A stretch of DNA of 64,000 nt from Agromyces subbeticus DSM 16689 (GTDB taxonomy: Bacteria > Actinomycetota > Actinomycetes > Actinomycetales > Microbacteriaceae). A model generated the notes under the pieces. That model searched no databases. It saw only the letters and a program-made list of their open reading frames with translations, and was not told where the DNA came from. Of this stretch, positions 8,970 to 20,000 are shown in pieces; the stretch's first letter is position 1, and each line of letters starts with the position of its first letter. Where the stretch lies: the NCBI RefSeq assembly GCF_000421565.1, contig NZ_ATXG01000001.1, forward strand, positions 62,001 through 126,000, given 5' to 3'. The position numbers and the translations under genes are program-made.

Positions 8970-10492
8970 GAGTGCTGCTCCTCGGCGTGGGTCGCGGCGA
9001 ACATGACGTTCTCGGATGTCGCGTCGGATCGGTCGATCTCGGCGGTGATGCGTCCCTCGCGCATCACGAGCACGCGGTCGGCCATGCCGAGCACCTCTGG
9101 CAGTTCGGACGAGATCATGAGGATGCCCATGCCCTGCCCCGCGAGCTCGGAGAGGAGCCGGTGCACTTCGGCTTTCGTGCCGACGTCGATGCCGCGGGTG
9201 GGCTCGTCGATGATGAGCACCGTCGGCTCGGTCGCGAGCCACTTGCCGAGCACCACCTTCTGCTGGTTGCCGCCCGAGAGCGTGCCGGCCACCGTGCTGA
9301 GTGCGTTCGTCTTGACCTCGAGGCGGCTCGCCCAGACACGTGCGGCGCGGTTCTCGAAGCCCGAAGTGATGATGCCGAACTTCGCGAGCTGCTCGCGGAT
9401 CGCCAGCGTCGTGTTGCGAGCGACGCTCGAGTCGAGCACGAGGCCCTGCTTCCGGCGATCCTCGGGCACGAGTGCGAGGCCGAGGCGCATCGCCGCGGTC
9501 GGGCTCTTCGCGGGAACCGGCTTGCCGTTCAGGTGCACCGTGCCGCTCTGGTAGTGGTCGACCCCGAAGATCGCGCGGGCGACCTCGCTGCGCCCGGCAC
9601 CGACGAGGCCGGCGAGGCCGACGATCTCGCCGGATCGCACGGTGAGGGAGATGTCGTGGAAGACGCCGGCGCTCGTGAGCCCCTCGACCTCGAGCAGCGG
9701 GCCGCCGATCGTGGTCTCCTGTTTCGGGAAGAGCTCGGTCACGTCGCGGCCGACCATCTGCCGCACGATCTCGTCGACGCTCGTATCGACGATGCGGCTC
9801 GTGGAGATGTAGGCGCCGTCGCGCATGACGGTGACGGTGTCGCAGAGGTCGAAGACCTCGTCGAAGCGGTGCGAGATGAAGATGATGGCCCGGCCCTCGT
9901 CGCGCAGGCTCCGGGCGATCTGGAAGAGCCGGTCGACCTCGACGCCCGAGAGCGCGGCGGTCGGCTCGTCCATGATGAGCACCTTCGCATCGAGCGAGAT
10001 GGCCTTGGCGATCTCGATGACCTGCTGATCGGCGATGGAGAGGCCGTCGGCCGGTCGATCCGGGTCGATCCGAACGCCGAGTCGCTGGAAGAGGCCGTCG
10101 ACCTCCGTGCGCATGGCATTGCGGTCGATCCGGCCGAACCGCCCGGTCGGCTGACGCCCCATGAAGACGTTCTCGGTCACGGAGAGGTCGGGGAAGAGAG
10201 TCGGCTCCTGGTAGATGACGGCGATGCCCGCGGCCTTGGAGTCGGCGGTGGACGTGAAGTCGACATCTGCGCTCTCGAGCCGGAACTCGCCGGCGTCGCG
10301 GCGGTAGAGGCCGGCGATGATCTTCACGAGGGTCGACTTGCCCGCGCCGTTCTCGCCGACGAGGGCGTGGATCGAGCCGGCGTGCACCTCGATGGTGCCC
10401 GAGCGAAGGGCCACGACGGCGCCGAACGACTTGCGGATGTCGCGAAGCTCGAGCGCCGGAGCGCGGTCGGGAGCACCGGGGGGAATCGTCAT
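8966..10492 (-). CDS. rhaT: Rhamnose ABC transporter ATP-binding protein (two ATPase domains)
   Basis: A 508-residue sugar-import ATPase of the RbsA/AraG type with two tandem nucleotide-binding domains. Domain 1: Walker [10 protein letters not shown] (res 46-54), [15 protein letters not shown], Walker [12 protein letters not shown]. Domain 2: a degenerate Walker A (GLVGAGRSE), signature [14 protein letters not shown] and [13 protein letters not shown], the usual asymmetric arrangement. ATG 10492 has GAGG nine bases upstream and is preferred over the upstream TTG. First gene of the importer operon, directly behind its promoter and two overlapping operators. Confidence 0.92.
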   Translation of the reverse strand: MTIPPGAPDRAPALELRDIRKSFGAVVALRSGTIEVHAGSIHALVGENGAGKSTLVKIIAGLYRRDAGEFRLESADVDFTSTADSKAAGIAVIYQEPTLFPDLSVTENVFMGRQPTGRFGRIDRNAMRTEVDGLFQRLGVRIDPDRPADGLSIADQQVIEIAKAISLDAKVLIMDEPTAALSGVEVDRLFQIARSLRDEGRAIIFISHRFDEVFDLCDTVTVMRDGAYISTSRIVDTSVDEIVRQMVGRDVTELFPKQETTIGGPLLEVEGLTSAGVFHDISLTVRSGEIVGLAGLVGAGRSEVARAIFGVDHYQSGTVHLNGKPVPAKSPTAAMRLGLALVPEDRRKQGLVLDSSVARNTTLAIREQLAKFGIITSGFENRAARVWASRLEVKTNALSTVAGTLSGGNQQKVVLGKWLATEPTVLIIDEPTRGIDVGTKAEVHRLLSELAGQGMGILMISSELPEVLGMADRVLVMREGRITAEIDRSDATSENVMFAATHAEEQHS

Positions 10493-10534
10493 TGATCTGG
10501 ACCTCAATTGCGGCGAACCGCCGCATCGGGGAAG

Positions 10535-10555
10535 CGAATCGTTTGAATCGTTTCA
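10535..10555. promoter_or_regulatory. Double LacI-type operator O2 (importer operon)
   Basis: TGAATCGTTTCA at 10544-10555 overlaps a related CGAATCGTTTGA at 10535-10546, giving two copies of GAATCGTTT nine bases apart. Located just downstream of the predicted rhaT start of transcription. Confidence 0.75.
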
Positions 10556-10569
10556 CGTGAACGTTAGAA

Positions 10570-10598
10570 AATGTACGTCCAAGGCGCGGTGGTGTCAA
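10570..10598 (-). promoter_or_regulatory. Predicted promoter of rhaTPQS
   Basis: Minus strand TTGACA (10598-10593), a perfect -35, then 17 bases, then TACATT (10575-10570). Transcription would start near 10563, eight bases before the double operator. The best-looking promoter in the window. Confidence 0.7.
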
Positions 10599-10709
10599 GT
10601 CGCGCCGGTTCCCGGCGAAGCCTCGGCAACGTCGCGTCGTCGACCCCGTGGACCGGCTCGCTGTCGACTGCAGATGAGCCGCCCGTGAGCCCGCCTCTCG
10701 CCGATGTGA

Positions 10710-10745
10710 TAGATTTCTCGAACCGACACTTTTTGAATCGTTTCA
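10710..10745 (+). promoter_or_regulatory. Predicted promoter and operator O3 of the rhamnosidase genes
   Basis: A -10-like TAGATT at 10710-10715 (weak -35) is followed by the operator TGAATCGTTTCA at 10734-10745, flanked by T and A runs. It drives the divergent surface-enzyme genes. The 327-base region 10493-10819 contains only these divergent control elements; I see no gene in it. Confidence 0.6.
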
Positions 10746-10819
10746 AAACTTGTCGGGGTTCACCGGCGAACGGCGGGTGACACTTCACTGCCCTCTCAAA
10801 GACGAGACCGGAGACCTCA

Positions 10820-13800
10820 ATGTCGCTGCCGAACCTCACCGGTGTGCGCCCGCGCCGCAACGCGCTCGACACGCGTCGGGTCGTGTCGGCCGCTCTGGCG
10901 TTCGCACTCGTGACGGGCTTCGTCGCGTTCGACGGCGCCATGACTCCCGCGTATGCGGCCGCGACCGCCGAGGTCACGGCGCTGAAGACCGACAGCACGG
11001 TGAACCCGCTCGGCATCACCTCCCTCGAGCCGAGCTTCAGCTGGCAGCTCGCCTCCACCGCACGCGATGTCATGCAGTCGAGTTACGAGGTTCGCGTCGC
11101 GGCCTCGGTCGACGAGCTCGGTTCGAACGACGTCTGGAGTTCCGGCGTCGTCGGCTCCGATCGCTCGATCGACGTCGCCTACGACGGTGCCGCGCTCGAG
11201 CCGTCCACCCGCTACTTCTGGCAGGTGCGCGTCACGACCGCCGATGGGGCATCCACCGACTGGAGTGCGGCGGCCTGGTTCGAGACGGCCCTCGCCTCCA
11301 CCGACGACTGGGAGGCCGAGTGGATCGGCGTCGCGCCGCCGGCACCGTGGGGCGACTTCGAGGCCGAGATCGACTTCACGCTCAAGCCGGGATCGGCCTT
11401 CGGGGTCTACTTCCGGGGCGACGACGCCTTGCGCAACACCTACATGTGGCAGTTGAACGACGAGACGGCGGGAACGCCGAAGCTCCGCCCGCACGAGAAC
11501 ACCAACGGTTCGTACGCCGTTCTCGGCGAGATCCCGCTGCCGGCCGAGCTCGGCGCAGACGTGCTCAAGCAGCGCGGAACACTGCGCATCGTGGCATCCG
11601 GCTCGCAGATCACGACCTTCGTCAACGACGTGCAGGTCGACCGGCGCAGCGACTCGAGCTTCGCGACCGGCGGCTTCGGCATCCGCACGAGCGGTGCCGA
11701 GCAGGTCACGATCCACCGGGTCTCAGCCACCGCGGGAGAGGCGACCCTGCTCGACGCCGACCTCGCGGTCGACGTGAACCCGTTCACGGCGGGCACGAGC
11801 GTCGCCGGTTCGGGAGTCGTCGTCGCCGGCGGCACGAACGCCGTCATCCGCAGCGCAGCATCGTCACCGATGATGCGCGACGAGTTCACCGTCGACAAGC
11901 CGGTGGCGAGCGCCCGGCTCTCGGCATCCGCGCAGGGCGTCTACGAGTTCAGCCTCAACGGAGCGCGCGTCGGCGATCACGAGCTCGCGCCGGGCTTCAC
12001 CGACTACAACCTCCGCACGCAGTACCAGACGTACGACGTCACCGATCAGATCCAGCAGGGCGGCAACGCGATCGGCGTGATGGCCGGACCCGGCTGGTAC
12101 GCCGGCAACCTCGGCTGGTTCGGCCCGGGCCAGTACGGCTCGCTGCCGAGCGTCACCGCGCAATTGTCGGTCGACTACGAAGACGGCACTCGCGAGACCT
12201 TCGTCACCGACGACAGCTGGCAGAGTGCACCGAGCCCGATCATCTCGAGCGACCTGCTCATGGGCGAAAGCTATGACGCCCGCCTCGAGCAGGAGGGGTG
12301 GAACACCGCGACGTTCAGCCCGAGCGGCTGGAGCGACGTCGTCGTCGCCGACGGTGGCACCGAGACGCTGGTTCCCCAGGTCGACCCGCCGGTGCGAGTG
12401 ACGCAGGAGGTCGTGCCGCTCAGCATGACCGAGCCGACGGCCGGCCGATACGTCTTCGACCTCGGCCAGAACATGGTCGGCAAGGTGCGCCTGCAGATCA
12501 GCGGCGTCGCCGGGCAGACCGTGACGCTGCGGCACGCGGAGGTCGTGCACGCCGACGGCACGATCGCCCCCGAGAACCTGCGGTCGGCCAAGGCCACCGA
12601 CACCTACACATTCGCGGCGGACGGAACGATCAGCTATGAGCCGCGCTTCACGTTCCACGGCTTCCGGTACGTCGAGTTGAGCGGTCTCTCCGCACCGCCG
12701 ACGACCGCTGCGGTGACGGGCCTCGTGATGAACACCGATGCCGAGTTCAGCAGCACTTTCGAGACCTCCGACAGCATGGTCAACCAGCTGCAGTCGAACA
12801 TCGTCTGGGGGCAGCGCGGCAACTGGCTGTCGATCCCGACCGACACCCCCGCTCGTGACGAGCGACTCGGCTGGACTGGCGACATCAACGTCTTCGCCAG
12901 CACCGCGACCTTCAACATGGACTCGCAGACCTTCCTCACCAAGTGGATGAGCGACATGCGCGATGCGCAGCTGCCGAATGGTGCGTACCCCGAGGTCGCC
13001 CCGCAGTTCTGCAAGAACCCCGCCGTGCACTCCTCGTGCGGCGGCGGCTCCACCGGGTGGGCCGACGCCGGCATCACGGTGCCGTGGACCCTCTGGCAGA
13101 GCTACGGCGACACCGATGTGATCGAGGAGAACTACGACTCGATGGTCGACTACATCGACTACCTCGAGGGCATCGCACCCACCGGCATCCGCCCCGGGTA
13201 CGGCACGTGGGGCGACTGGCTGAACCTCGGTGACCCGACGCCCGCCGACCTGCTCGGCACGGCGTTCTACGCCCAGAGCGTGAACCTCATGGCGCAGATG
13301 GCCGAGGCGATCGACCGACCGGGGGACGCCGCCCGCTACCGCGCGCTGTTCGACACGATTCGGGCCGCCTATCAGGACGAATTCATCGCGGACGACGGCA
13401 GCATCGCGGGTGACAGCCAGACGGCGTACACCTCGAGCATCGCGTTCGGCCTCGTGCCCGACGACCTGATCGACGAAGCGGGCGAACACCTGGCGGCTGC
13501 CGTCGCGGCCCGTGGCGGCCATCTCGCCACCGGCTTCCTCGGCACCTTCAACCTGCTTCCGGCGCTCAGTGCCGGCGGGCAGTCGGATGTCGCGTATCAA
13601 TTGCTGCTCAACCGCAGCTACCCCTCGTGGGGCTTCCAGATCGACCGCGGCGCCACCACCATGTGGGAGCGCTGGGACTCGATCCGCGAAGACGGCAGCT
13701 TCGGCGACCTGGCGATGAACTCCTTCAACCACTTCGCCCCGGGCGCCGTCGGCAACTGGATGTACCGCACGATCGGCGGCATCCAGCAGCTCGAGCCCGG

Positions 13801-16800
13801 CTACAAGAAGACGCTGATCGCGCCGACTCCCGGCGGCGGGCTGCAGTACGCGAAGGTCGGCTACGACTCGGTGTACGGGCACATCTCCTCCGACTGGAAG
13901 CTGACCGACGACGGACTCGCGCTCACGGTCGAGGTGCCGGCCAACACCACTGCCACCGTCGAACTGCCCGCGGGCAACACGCTCGCCGTGCTGGAGTCGG
14001 GCGTCGCCGCAGCGGATGCCGACGGCGTGCACTCGCTGAGCGTCGAGGCGGGCACCGCGAGCATCGAGGTGGGCTCGGGCCGCTACGAGTTCACGGTCGA
14101 CGCCGACCGCGGCCGGTTCGGCGACCTGATCGCCGCGATCGAGGCGCTGCACGGCATCGTCGACGACGTCGAGAGCGAGATCGGCGGCGACGCGGCCGCC
14201 GCACTCACCGCAGCGGGCGAAGCGCTGACCACCCTCGCGGCGAGCGGCCTCGAGCACTACACGGCCGGGGAGCTCGCGCAGAGCGCCTCCGCGGTGCACG
14301 CGGCGCTCGGCGAGCTGTCGGCGGCCGACGAGACGGCCGATGCCGCGGTTGAGCCGGCGCGCGCCGCGCTGCAGGGGGCGCTGAGCGACATCCGCTCGGA
14401 GCTCGGTTCGCTCTCGGCCGGCCTGCTGGGAGTCACGGCGGTGCTCGAGACGCCACTGCAGAGCGCCTTCCCGGGCGAGACGGTGGCGATCCCGGCACGG
14501 GTCTCGAGTACGGGTGAGCTCGGCGTGGAAGGCGTGACGTTGACCCCGAGCGCGCAGGATGGCTGGGTCTTCGAGCCGAGTGCCGTCGAACTCGGGGGGC
14601 TCGGCGCCGGGGCATCGCTCGCGGGCAGCTACACCGCCCTCGTTCCCGAGCGCCAGAAGAGCGGCGCCGTCACCGTAAAGGCTGTGCTCGACTACACCTT
14701 CGAGGGCACGGCGGCGAGCATTCCGGTGTCGGTACCGCTCATGGTCGACTCCCCGCTCGTCGTGGCGAACCTGACGGCGACCCCGTCGACGGCCGCTCCC
14801 GAGAACGTCGTTCGCCTGAGCGTCGACGTCGTCAACGACTCGGCGCGCGACGTCATGGCGTCGGCCAGGGGCGGGTTCGACGGCGCGACGCCGGTGCTCG
14901 GCGAGCAGACGGTCATCGCGGCCGGCAGCACTTCGGTGCTCGGCGTCGACGTGGTCGTGCCGCTCGCCACCACCGCCGGAGCGAACGCGGTCAGTGTCTC
15001 GGTCGTCAGCGGCGAGGTCGTCTACGGCACCGCGAGCGGCACGGTCGCCGTGGCGCTGCCCGCAGTGACGGGCGCATTCGATCACGTCGATCTCGGCAAC
15101 ACCGCCTCGGAGACGGCGCACGCCCTGACGGCCTCTGCTCGATCGGGCACGAACACCGAGGCGGGTCTCACCCGTCGCTACGCGAACCGCGAGGACCCCG
15201 ACGGGTTCTTCGAGTTCGATCTCGCGGTCACGCCCGGCGAGCCGTTCCTGGTGCGCACGATCGAGACGTTCGACCGCGCGCAGACGAAGGAGTACGACGT
15301 CTTCGTCAACGGCGAGCTCGTGCACCAGCGGTTCTACGAGCACACCGGTGGACTCGGCACCGTCGCCTACCAGTTCGTCGTCGACGACGTGGCCCTGACC
15401 GAGACCGGCACGGTCCGCATCCGCTTCCAGAACAACGAGACCGGGCGCAACTACGACGCCTCGCTCGCCGACCTCTGGTCGCTCCCGGTCGCGGCCGATC
15501 AGCTGGCACCGAGCGTCGCGCTCGAGGCGCTCGCTCATGGCGCTCGCGGCAACGGCGGCTGGTTCACCGGTGCGGTCGATGTCTCGCTCACCGCGAGCGA
15601 CGAACGCCAGGGCACGGTGACGAGCGAGTACCGCATCGACGGCGCCCAGTGGACGGGCTACACCGCTCCCTTCACGATCGAGGAGGAGGGCGAGACCGCC
15701 ATCGAGTACCGGGCGACGGATGCCGCGGGCAACGTGAGCGAAGCGAAGCAGGCCACGGTGCGCATCGATGCCACCGCACCGGCTGCCGCCCACACCGTCA
15801 GCGCCGATGCCGTCGGCGGCTGGCTGGCCTCGGGCACCACCCTCGACATCACGGCGAGCGATGCGGGCAGCGGTGTCGCCGCGATCGAGTACCGCCTCGG
15901 CGCCGGCGCCTGGACCGCGTACACGAGCGCGATCGGGCTTCCGCTCGGCTCGACGGTCATCGAGTACCGTGCCCGCGACATCTCCGGCAACGGCGGTGCG
16001 GTGACCTCGGCGGAGTTCGCCGTCGACGGTGTCGGCCCGATCGTGACCGCCGAGCGCAGCTCGGAACCCGCAGCGAGCGGCTGGCATCTCGTCTCGCCCA
16101 CGGTCGAGCTCGCAGCATCCGACGCCGAAAGCGGCATCGGCGCGGTCGAGTACGCGACCGGCACCGGAGCGTGGACGCCGTACACGGAGGCGATCGGCAT
16201 GCCCGAGGGCATCAGCGAGCTGCGGTTCCGGGCGAGCGATGCGGTCGGCAACGTCGGCGAGACCATGATCGAGACGATCCAGGTCGACAGTACGCGGCCC
16301 GAGGTCGGCGCGAGCATGAAGGGCCGCGCACTCACTCTCATCGGCACCGACGAGGGTTCGGGAGTCGATCGCATCGAGTTCCGCCTCGACGACGCGGAGG
16401 AATGGACGCGCTACACCGGCGCGGTCGTGCTCGACAACCGCGCGCACTCGATCGAGTTCCGCGCCTCCGACGTCGCCGGCAACGTCGGAGCGGCCGGAAC
16501 CCGCACGGTCGTCGGCGGTTCGCTCTCGCAGGCCGCCGCCAAGCCGGGCGACACCATCACGGTGACCGGCGAGGGCTTCGCGCCCGGTGAGACCGTCACG
16601 ATCGAGTTGCGTTCGGAGCCCGTTCGCCTCGGCCAGGCCGTCGCCGACGACGCCGGTGCGTTCAGCACCTCAGTCACGATCCCGAGCGACACCGCGACGG
16701 GTGAGCACCACATCGTGCTCACGGGCGAGGATCCCGAATCGACGATCTCGTTCGCGATCACCGTCGACCCCGACACCGTGATCCTCCCCGGCGGCATCGC

Positions 16801-16930
16801 GACGACCGGTGCCGTCGTCGCGCCCGCGTTGACGCTGGGACTGCTGCTCGCGGCCGCGGGCGCCGCGCTCGTCATCATCCGCCGCCGCCGGCACGCGAAC
16901 GGCGCAGCGCCCATGGCCCCGACATCGTGA
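10820..16930 (+). CDS. Surface-anchored alpha-L-rhamnosidase, GH78 (first paralogue)
   Basis: A 2036-residue secreted enzyme cleaving terminal alpha-L-rhamnose. Signal peptide to ~res 46 (AYA). N-terminal GH78 beta domains (LGITSLEPSFSWQL; GVYEFSLNGARVGDHELAPGFTDY; FDLGQNMVGKVRL). The (alpha/alpha)6 domain has D680-E681-R-L-G-W-T-G-D688 (general acid region) and Glu950 in TTMWERWDS (general base by family analogy). Then a helical segment, an NPCBM-associated (NEW3-like) domain, a ~140-residue module from ~1420 (HVDLGNTASETAHAL) resembling DUF6805, three or four Ig-like OmpL47-type repeats, a TIG-like domain, and a wall-sorting end IATTG (1993-1997) plus TM helix plus RRRR. ATG has GGAG six bases upstream. 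Its TGA lies 77 bases before the next start. Confidence 0.88.
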   Translation: MSLPNLTGVRPRRNALDTRRVVSAALAFALVTGFVAFDGAMTPAYAAATAEVTALKTDSTVNPLGITSLEPSFSWQLASTARDVMQSSYEVRVAASVDELGSNDVWSSGVVGSDRSIDVAYDGAALEPSTRYFWQVRVTTADGASTDWSAAAWFETALASTDDWEAEWIGVAPPAPWGDFEAEIDFTLKPGSAFGVYFRGDDALRNTYMWQLNDETAGTPKLRPHENTNGSYAVLGEIPLPAELGADVLKQRGTLRIVASGSQITTFVNDVQVDRRSDSSFATGGFGIRTSGAEQVTIHRVSATAGEATLLDADLAVDVNPFTAGTSVAGSGVVVAGGTNAVIRSAASSPMMRDEFTVDKPVASARLSASAQGVYEFSLNGARVGDHELAPGFTDYNLRTQYQTYDVTDQIQQGGNAIGVMAGPGWYAGNLGWFGPGQYGSLPSVTAQLSVDYEDGTRETFVTDDSWQSAPSPIISSDLLMGESYDARLEQEGWNTATFSPSGWSDVVVADGGTETLVPQVDPPVRVTQEVVPLSMTEPTAGRYVFDLGQNMVGKVRLQISGVAGQTVTLRHAEVVHADGTIAPENLRSAKATDTYTFAADGTISYEPRFTFHGFRYVELSGLSAPPTTAAVTGLVMNTDAEFSSTFETSDSMVNQLQSNIVWGQRGNWLSIPTDTPARDERLGWTGDINVFASTATFNMDSQTFLTKWMSDMRDAQLPNGAYPEVAPQFCKNPAVHSSCGGGSTGWADAGITVPWTLWQSYGDTDVIEENYDSMVDYIDYLEGIAPTGIRPGYGTWGDWLNLGDPTPADLLGTAFYAQSVNLMAQMAEAIDRPGDAARYRALFDTIRAAYQDEFIADDGSIAGDSQTAYTSSIAFGLVPDDLIDEAGEHLAAAVAARGGHLATGFLGTFNLLPALSAGGQSDVAYQLLLNRSYPSWGFQIDRGATTMWERWDSIREDGSFGDLAMNSFNHFAPGAVGNWMYRTIGGIQQLEPGYKKTLIAPTPGGGLQYAKVGYDSVYGHISSDWKLTDDGLALTVEVPANTTATVELPAGNTLAVLESGVAAADADGVHSLSVEAGTASIEVGSGRYEFTVDADRGRFGDLIAAIEALHGIVDDVESEIGGDAAAALTAAGEALTTLAASGLEHYTAGELAQSASAVHAALGELSAADETADAAVEPARAALQGALSDIRSELGSLSAGLLGVTAVLETPLQSAFPGETVAIPARVSSTGELGVEGVTLTPSAQDGWVFEPSAVELGGLGAGASLAGSYTALVPERQKSGAVTVKAVLDYTFEGTAASIPVSVPLMVDSPLVVANLTATPSTAAPENVVRLSVDVVNDSARDVMASARGGFDGATPVLGEQTVIAAGSTSVLGVDVVVPLATTAGANAVSVSVVSGEVVYGTASGTVAVALPAVTGAFDHVDLGNTASETAHALTASARSGTNTEAGLTRRYANREDPDGFFEFDLAVTPGEPFLVRTIETFDRAQTKEYDVFVNGELVHQRFYEHTGGLGTVAYQFVVDDVALTETGTVRIRFQNNETGRNYDASLADLWSLPVAADQLAPSVALEALAHGARGNGGWFTGAVDVSLTASDERQGTVTSEYRIDGAQWTGYTAPFTIEEEGETAIEYRATDAAGNVSEAKQATVRIDATAPAAAHTVSADAVGGWLASGTTLDITASDAGSGVAAIEYRLGAGAWTAYTSAIGLPLGSTVIEYRARDISGNGGAVTSAEFAVDGVGPIVTAERSSEPAASGWHLVSPTVELAASDAESGIGAVEYATGTGAWTPYTEAIGMPEGISELRFRASDAVGNVGETMIETIQVDSTRPEVGASMKGRALTLIGTDEGSGVDRIEFRLDDAEEWTRYTGAVVLDNRAHSIEFRASDVAGNVGAAGTRTVVGGSLSQAAAKPGDTITVTGEGFAPGETVTIELRSEPVRLGQAVADDAGAFSTSVTIPSDTATGEHHIVLTGEDPESTISFAITVDPDTVILPGGIATTGAVVAPALTLGLLLAAAGAALVIIRRRRHANGAAPMAPTS

Positions 16931-17007
16931 CCGACGGCCACCGGCGCCCCGTGCGCCGCCCACTCCACCCAGACCCCTCCTCTGCAACGGCGATTGGAAC
17001 CCACCCC

Positions 17008-20000
17008 GTGCACACCGACACCACACTCCCGGCCGCTCAGTCCGGCGGATCCGGCTCCGGCCGATTCGGCTTCGCCCGTCTCGGCGCCATCGCAGCTGCC
17101 TCGGCACTCGCGCTCGCCCTCGTGCTCACCGACGGGGTCACCGCGCTCGCCGCCGGTGCGGCCGACGGCATCGCGGTCGGCACGCTCAAGACCGACAACC
17201 GCGCGACCCCGCTCGGCATCGGCGGCGAGGCGCCGGGTCTCAGCTGGCGGCTCGACGCGGATGACGACGCCCGCGGCGTCGTGCAGAGCGCCTACCAGGT
17301 GCGAGTCGCCACGAGCATCGACGGGCTCGACGGGTCCACGGTGTGGGACTCGGGCAAGGTCGAGTCCGACCAGTCGGTCGAAGTGGCCTACGGGGGTCCG
17401 GCGCTCGAGTCGCAGACCCGCTACCACTGGCAGGTCAGGGTGTGGGACGGCGCCGGCGAGGAGTCGGACTGGAGCGCCCCGAGCTGGTTCGAGACCGGGA
17501 TCCTCGACAACAGCGAGTGGGCGGGCGACTGGATCGGCGGACCGGACCCCGCCGGCGAGCTGGCCCGATGGACGGACTACACGGTCACGGCCGACGTCAC
17601 GCTCAAGCCCGGAACCGCCTTCGGCGTGTACTTCCGCGGCACCGGAGTAAGCAGCGGCTCGAACGGCAACGCCTACATGTGGCAGCTGAACGACGAGATG
17701 CCCGGCGTTCCGCGCCTGCGGCCGCACGAGAAGACGAACGGCGGCTACAGCACGACACCCGAGGTCAGGCTGACCGAGCGCGGCCTCGCGGCTGACGTGC
17801 TGAAGCAGCGTGCCACGGTCGCGATCACCGTCACCGGGTCGACGATCGAGACCCGCATCAACGACGTGCTGGTCGACACCCGCACGGACTCGAGCTTCGC
17901 GAAGGGCTACATCGGCTTCCGCACGAGCGCCAGCACGACCGCGCTCGAATCAGTCGTCGTGCATTCGCTCGCCGTGACGACGCCCACCGCGACGTTGCTC
18001 GACACCGACTTCAGCACCGGGAATCCCTTGGCCGGCGGAACGCTCGTCGCCGGCGGCCTCGAGGTCAGCGGCAACAAGGACTTCCTGGTCGCCCAGAACA
18101 CCGATCAGCCGCTGCTCCGCAAGGAGTTCACGGTCGACGCCGACAAGACCGTCGACCGGGTCCGTGTCTACGCCACCGCGCGCGGCATCTACGAGCTCAG
18201 CCTCAACGGCGCCAAAGTCGGCGACCTCGAGCTCGCGCCGGGATGGACCGACTACCACTCGCGCATCGCCTTCCAGACCTACGACGTCACCGACCAGATC
18301 GCAGCCGGCGAGAACACGATCGGGGCCATGCTCGCTCCGGGCTGGTACTCGGGCCGGCTCGCCCACGTCGGCAACCACAACTACGGCGATCGCAACTCGC
18401 TGATCGCTCAGCTGCGCGTCGACTACACCGATGGCAGCCACGAGATCATCGCGAGCGACGACACCTGGAAGACCGCCAGCGGACCGTACGCCGCAGCCGA
18501 CCTCATCGACGGCGAGTCGTACAAGGCCGCCAACTCCCGTGCCGGCTGGAACGCCAACGGCTACGACGACAGCGGGTGGAGCACTCCCTGGGTCGCCCCT
18601 TCCGAGACCGAGAAGCTCGAGCCCCAGACCGAGGAGCCCGTGCGCGTCACTGGCACGCGCCCCGCACTCGAGCGCACCGAACCCACCCCGGGCGCCCACG
18701 TCTACGACGTCGGGCAGAACATGGTGGGCGTTGCGAACATGAAGCTCACCGGGCTTGCCGGCAGCACGGTGCGCATCCGTTATGCGGAAGAACTCAACCC
18801 CGACGGCACCGTGTACGTCGCGAACCTCCGCAGCGCCAAGGCGACCGACTACTACACCTTCGCCGCCGACGGCACGGTCGAGTACGAGCCGAAGTTCACC
18901 TTCCACGGCTTCCGCTACATCGAAATCACCGGGGTGACTGCTGCGCCCGAACTCGCCGACGTCACCGGCGTCGTCTGGGGTTCCGACCTCGACTTCATCG
19001 GCGAGCTCTCCACATCGAGCGCCATGCTCAACCAGCTGCAGAGCAACATCACCTGGGGCCAGCGCGGCAACTTCCTCTCCATTCCCACCGACACGCCCGC
19101 TCGCGACGAGCGCATGGGCTGGAGCGGCGACATCAACGTCTTCGCTCCCACTGCGTCGTTCAACATGGACTCGCTGAACTTCCTGTCGAAGTGGCTGGTC
19201 GACCTGCAGGATGGGCAGGCCGCCAACGGCGATTACCACGGCGTCGCGCCATACACGGGCAATCTCGCCTGCTGCGGCGGCGGCACGGGCTGGTCGGATG
19301 CCGGCATCACGGTGCCGTGGGTGCTGTGGCAGAGCTACGGCAGCACCAAGCAGATCCGCGAGGGCTACGCCTCGATGACGAAGTACATGGACTACCTCGC
19401 CACGAGCTATCCGACGATGGTGCGCGGCTCGAGCTACGCCGACTGGCTGAACCTCGACGACCCGACGCCCGGTGACGTGCTCGGCACCGCCTACTACGCC
19501 TACGTCGCGCAGCTCATGAGTGAGATGGCCGAAGCGATCGGTGAAGACGGCGATGCCGAGCACTACGCCGAGCTGGCCGACCGTGGGGCCGAGGTCTTCG
19601 CCGACCGCTTCATCGCCGACGACGGCACCATCTCCGGCGACAGCCAGGCCGGCTATGCCGTCGCACTCGGCATGAAACTGGTTCCGGCCGCGCAGCGCGA
19701 AGCGGTCGCCGCACAGTTCCTCGAGACCCTCGAGCGCCGCGATTTCCATCTCGCCACCGGCTTCCTCGGCACCCCGTGGCTGGTTCCCGCGCTCAGCGAG
19801 AGCGATCATCTCGACGAGGCCTACCGGCTGCTGATGAACGACACCTTCCCCTCGTGGGGCTACGAGGTCGCCATGGGCGCGACCACCATGTGGGAGCGCT
19901 GGGATTCGATCAAGCCCGACGGCAGCTTCGGCGACGTGAGCATGAACTCCTTCAACCACTACGCCTACGGCGCCATCGGCGACTGGATGTACCGCAACAT

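Noticed and set aside
10571..10780. 69-codon open frame in the divergent rhamnose promoter region
   Set aside because: It overlaps the promoter and operator elements of both directions, has no RBS and no protein-like composition.
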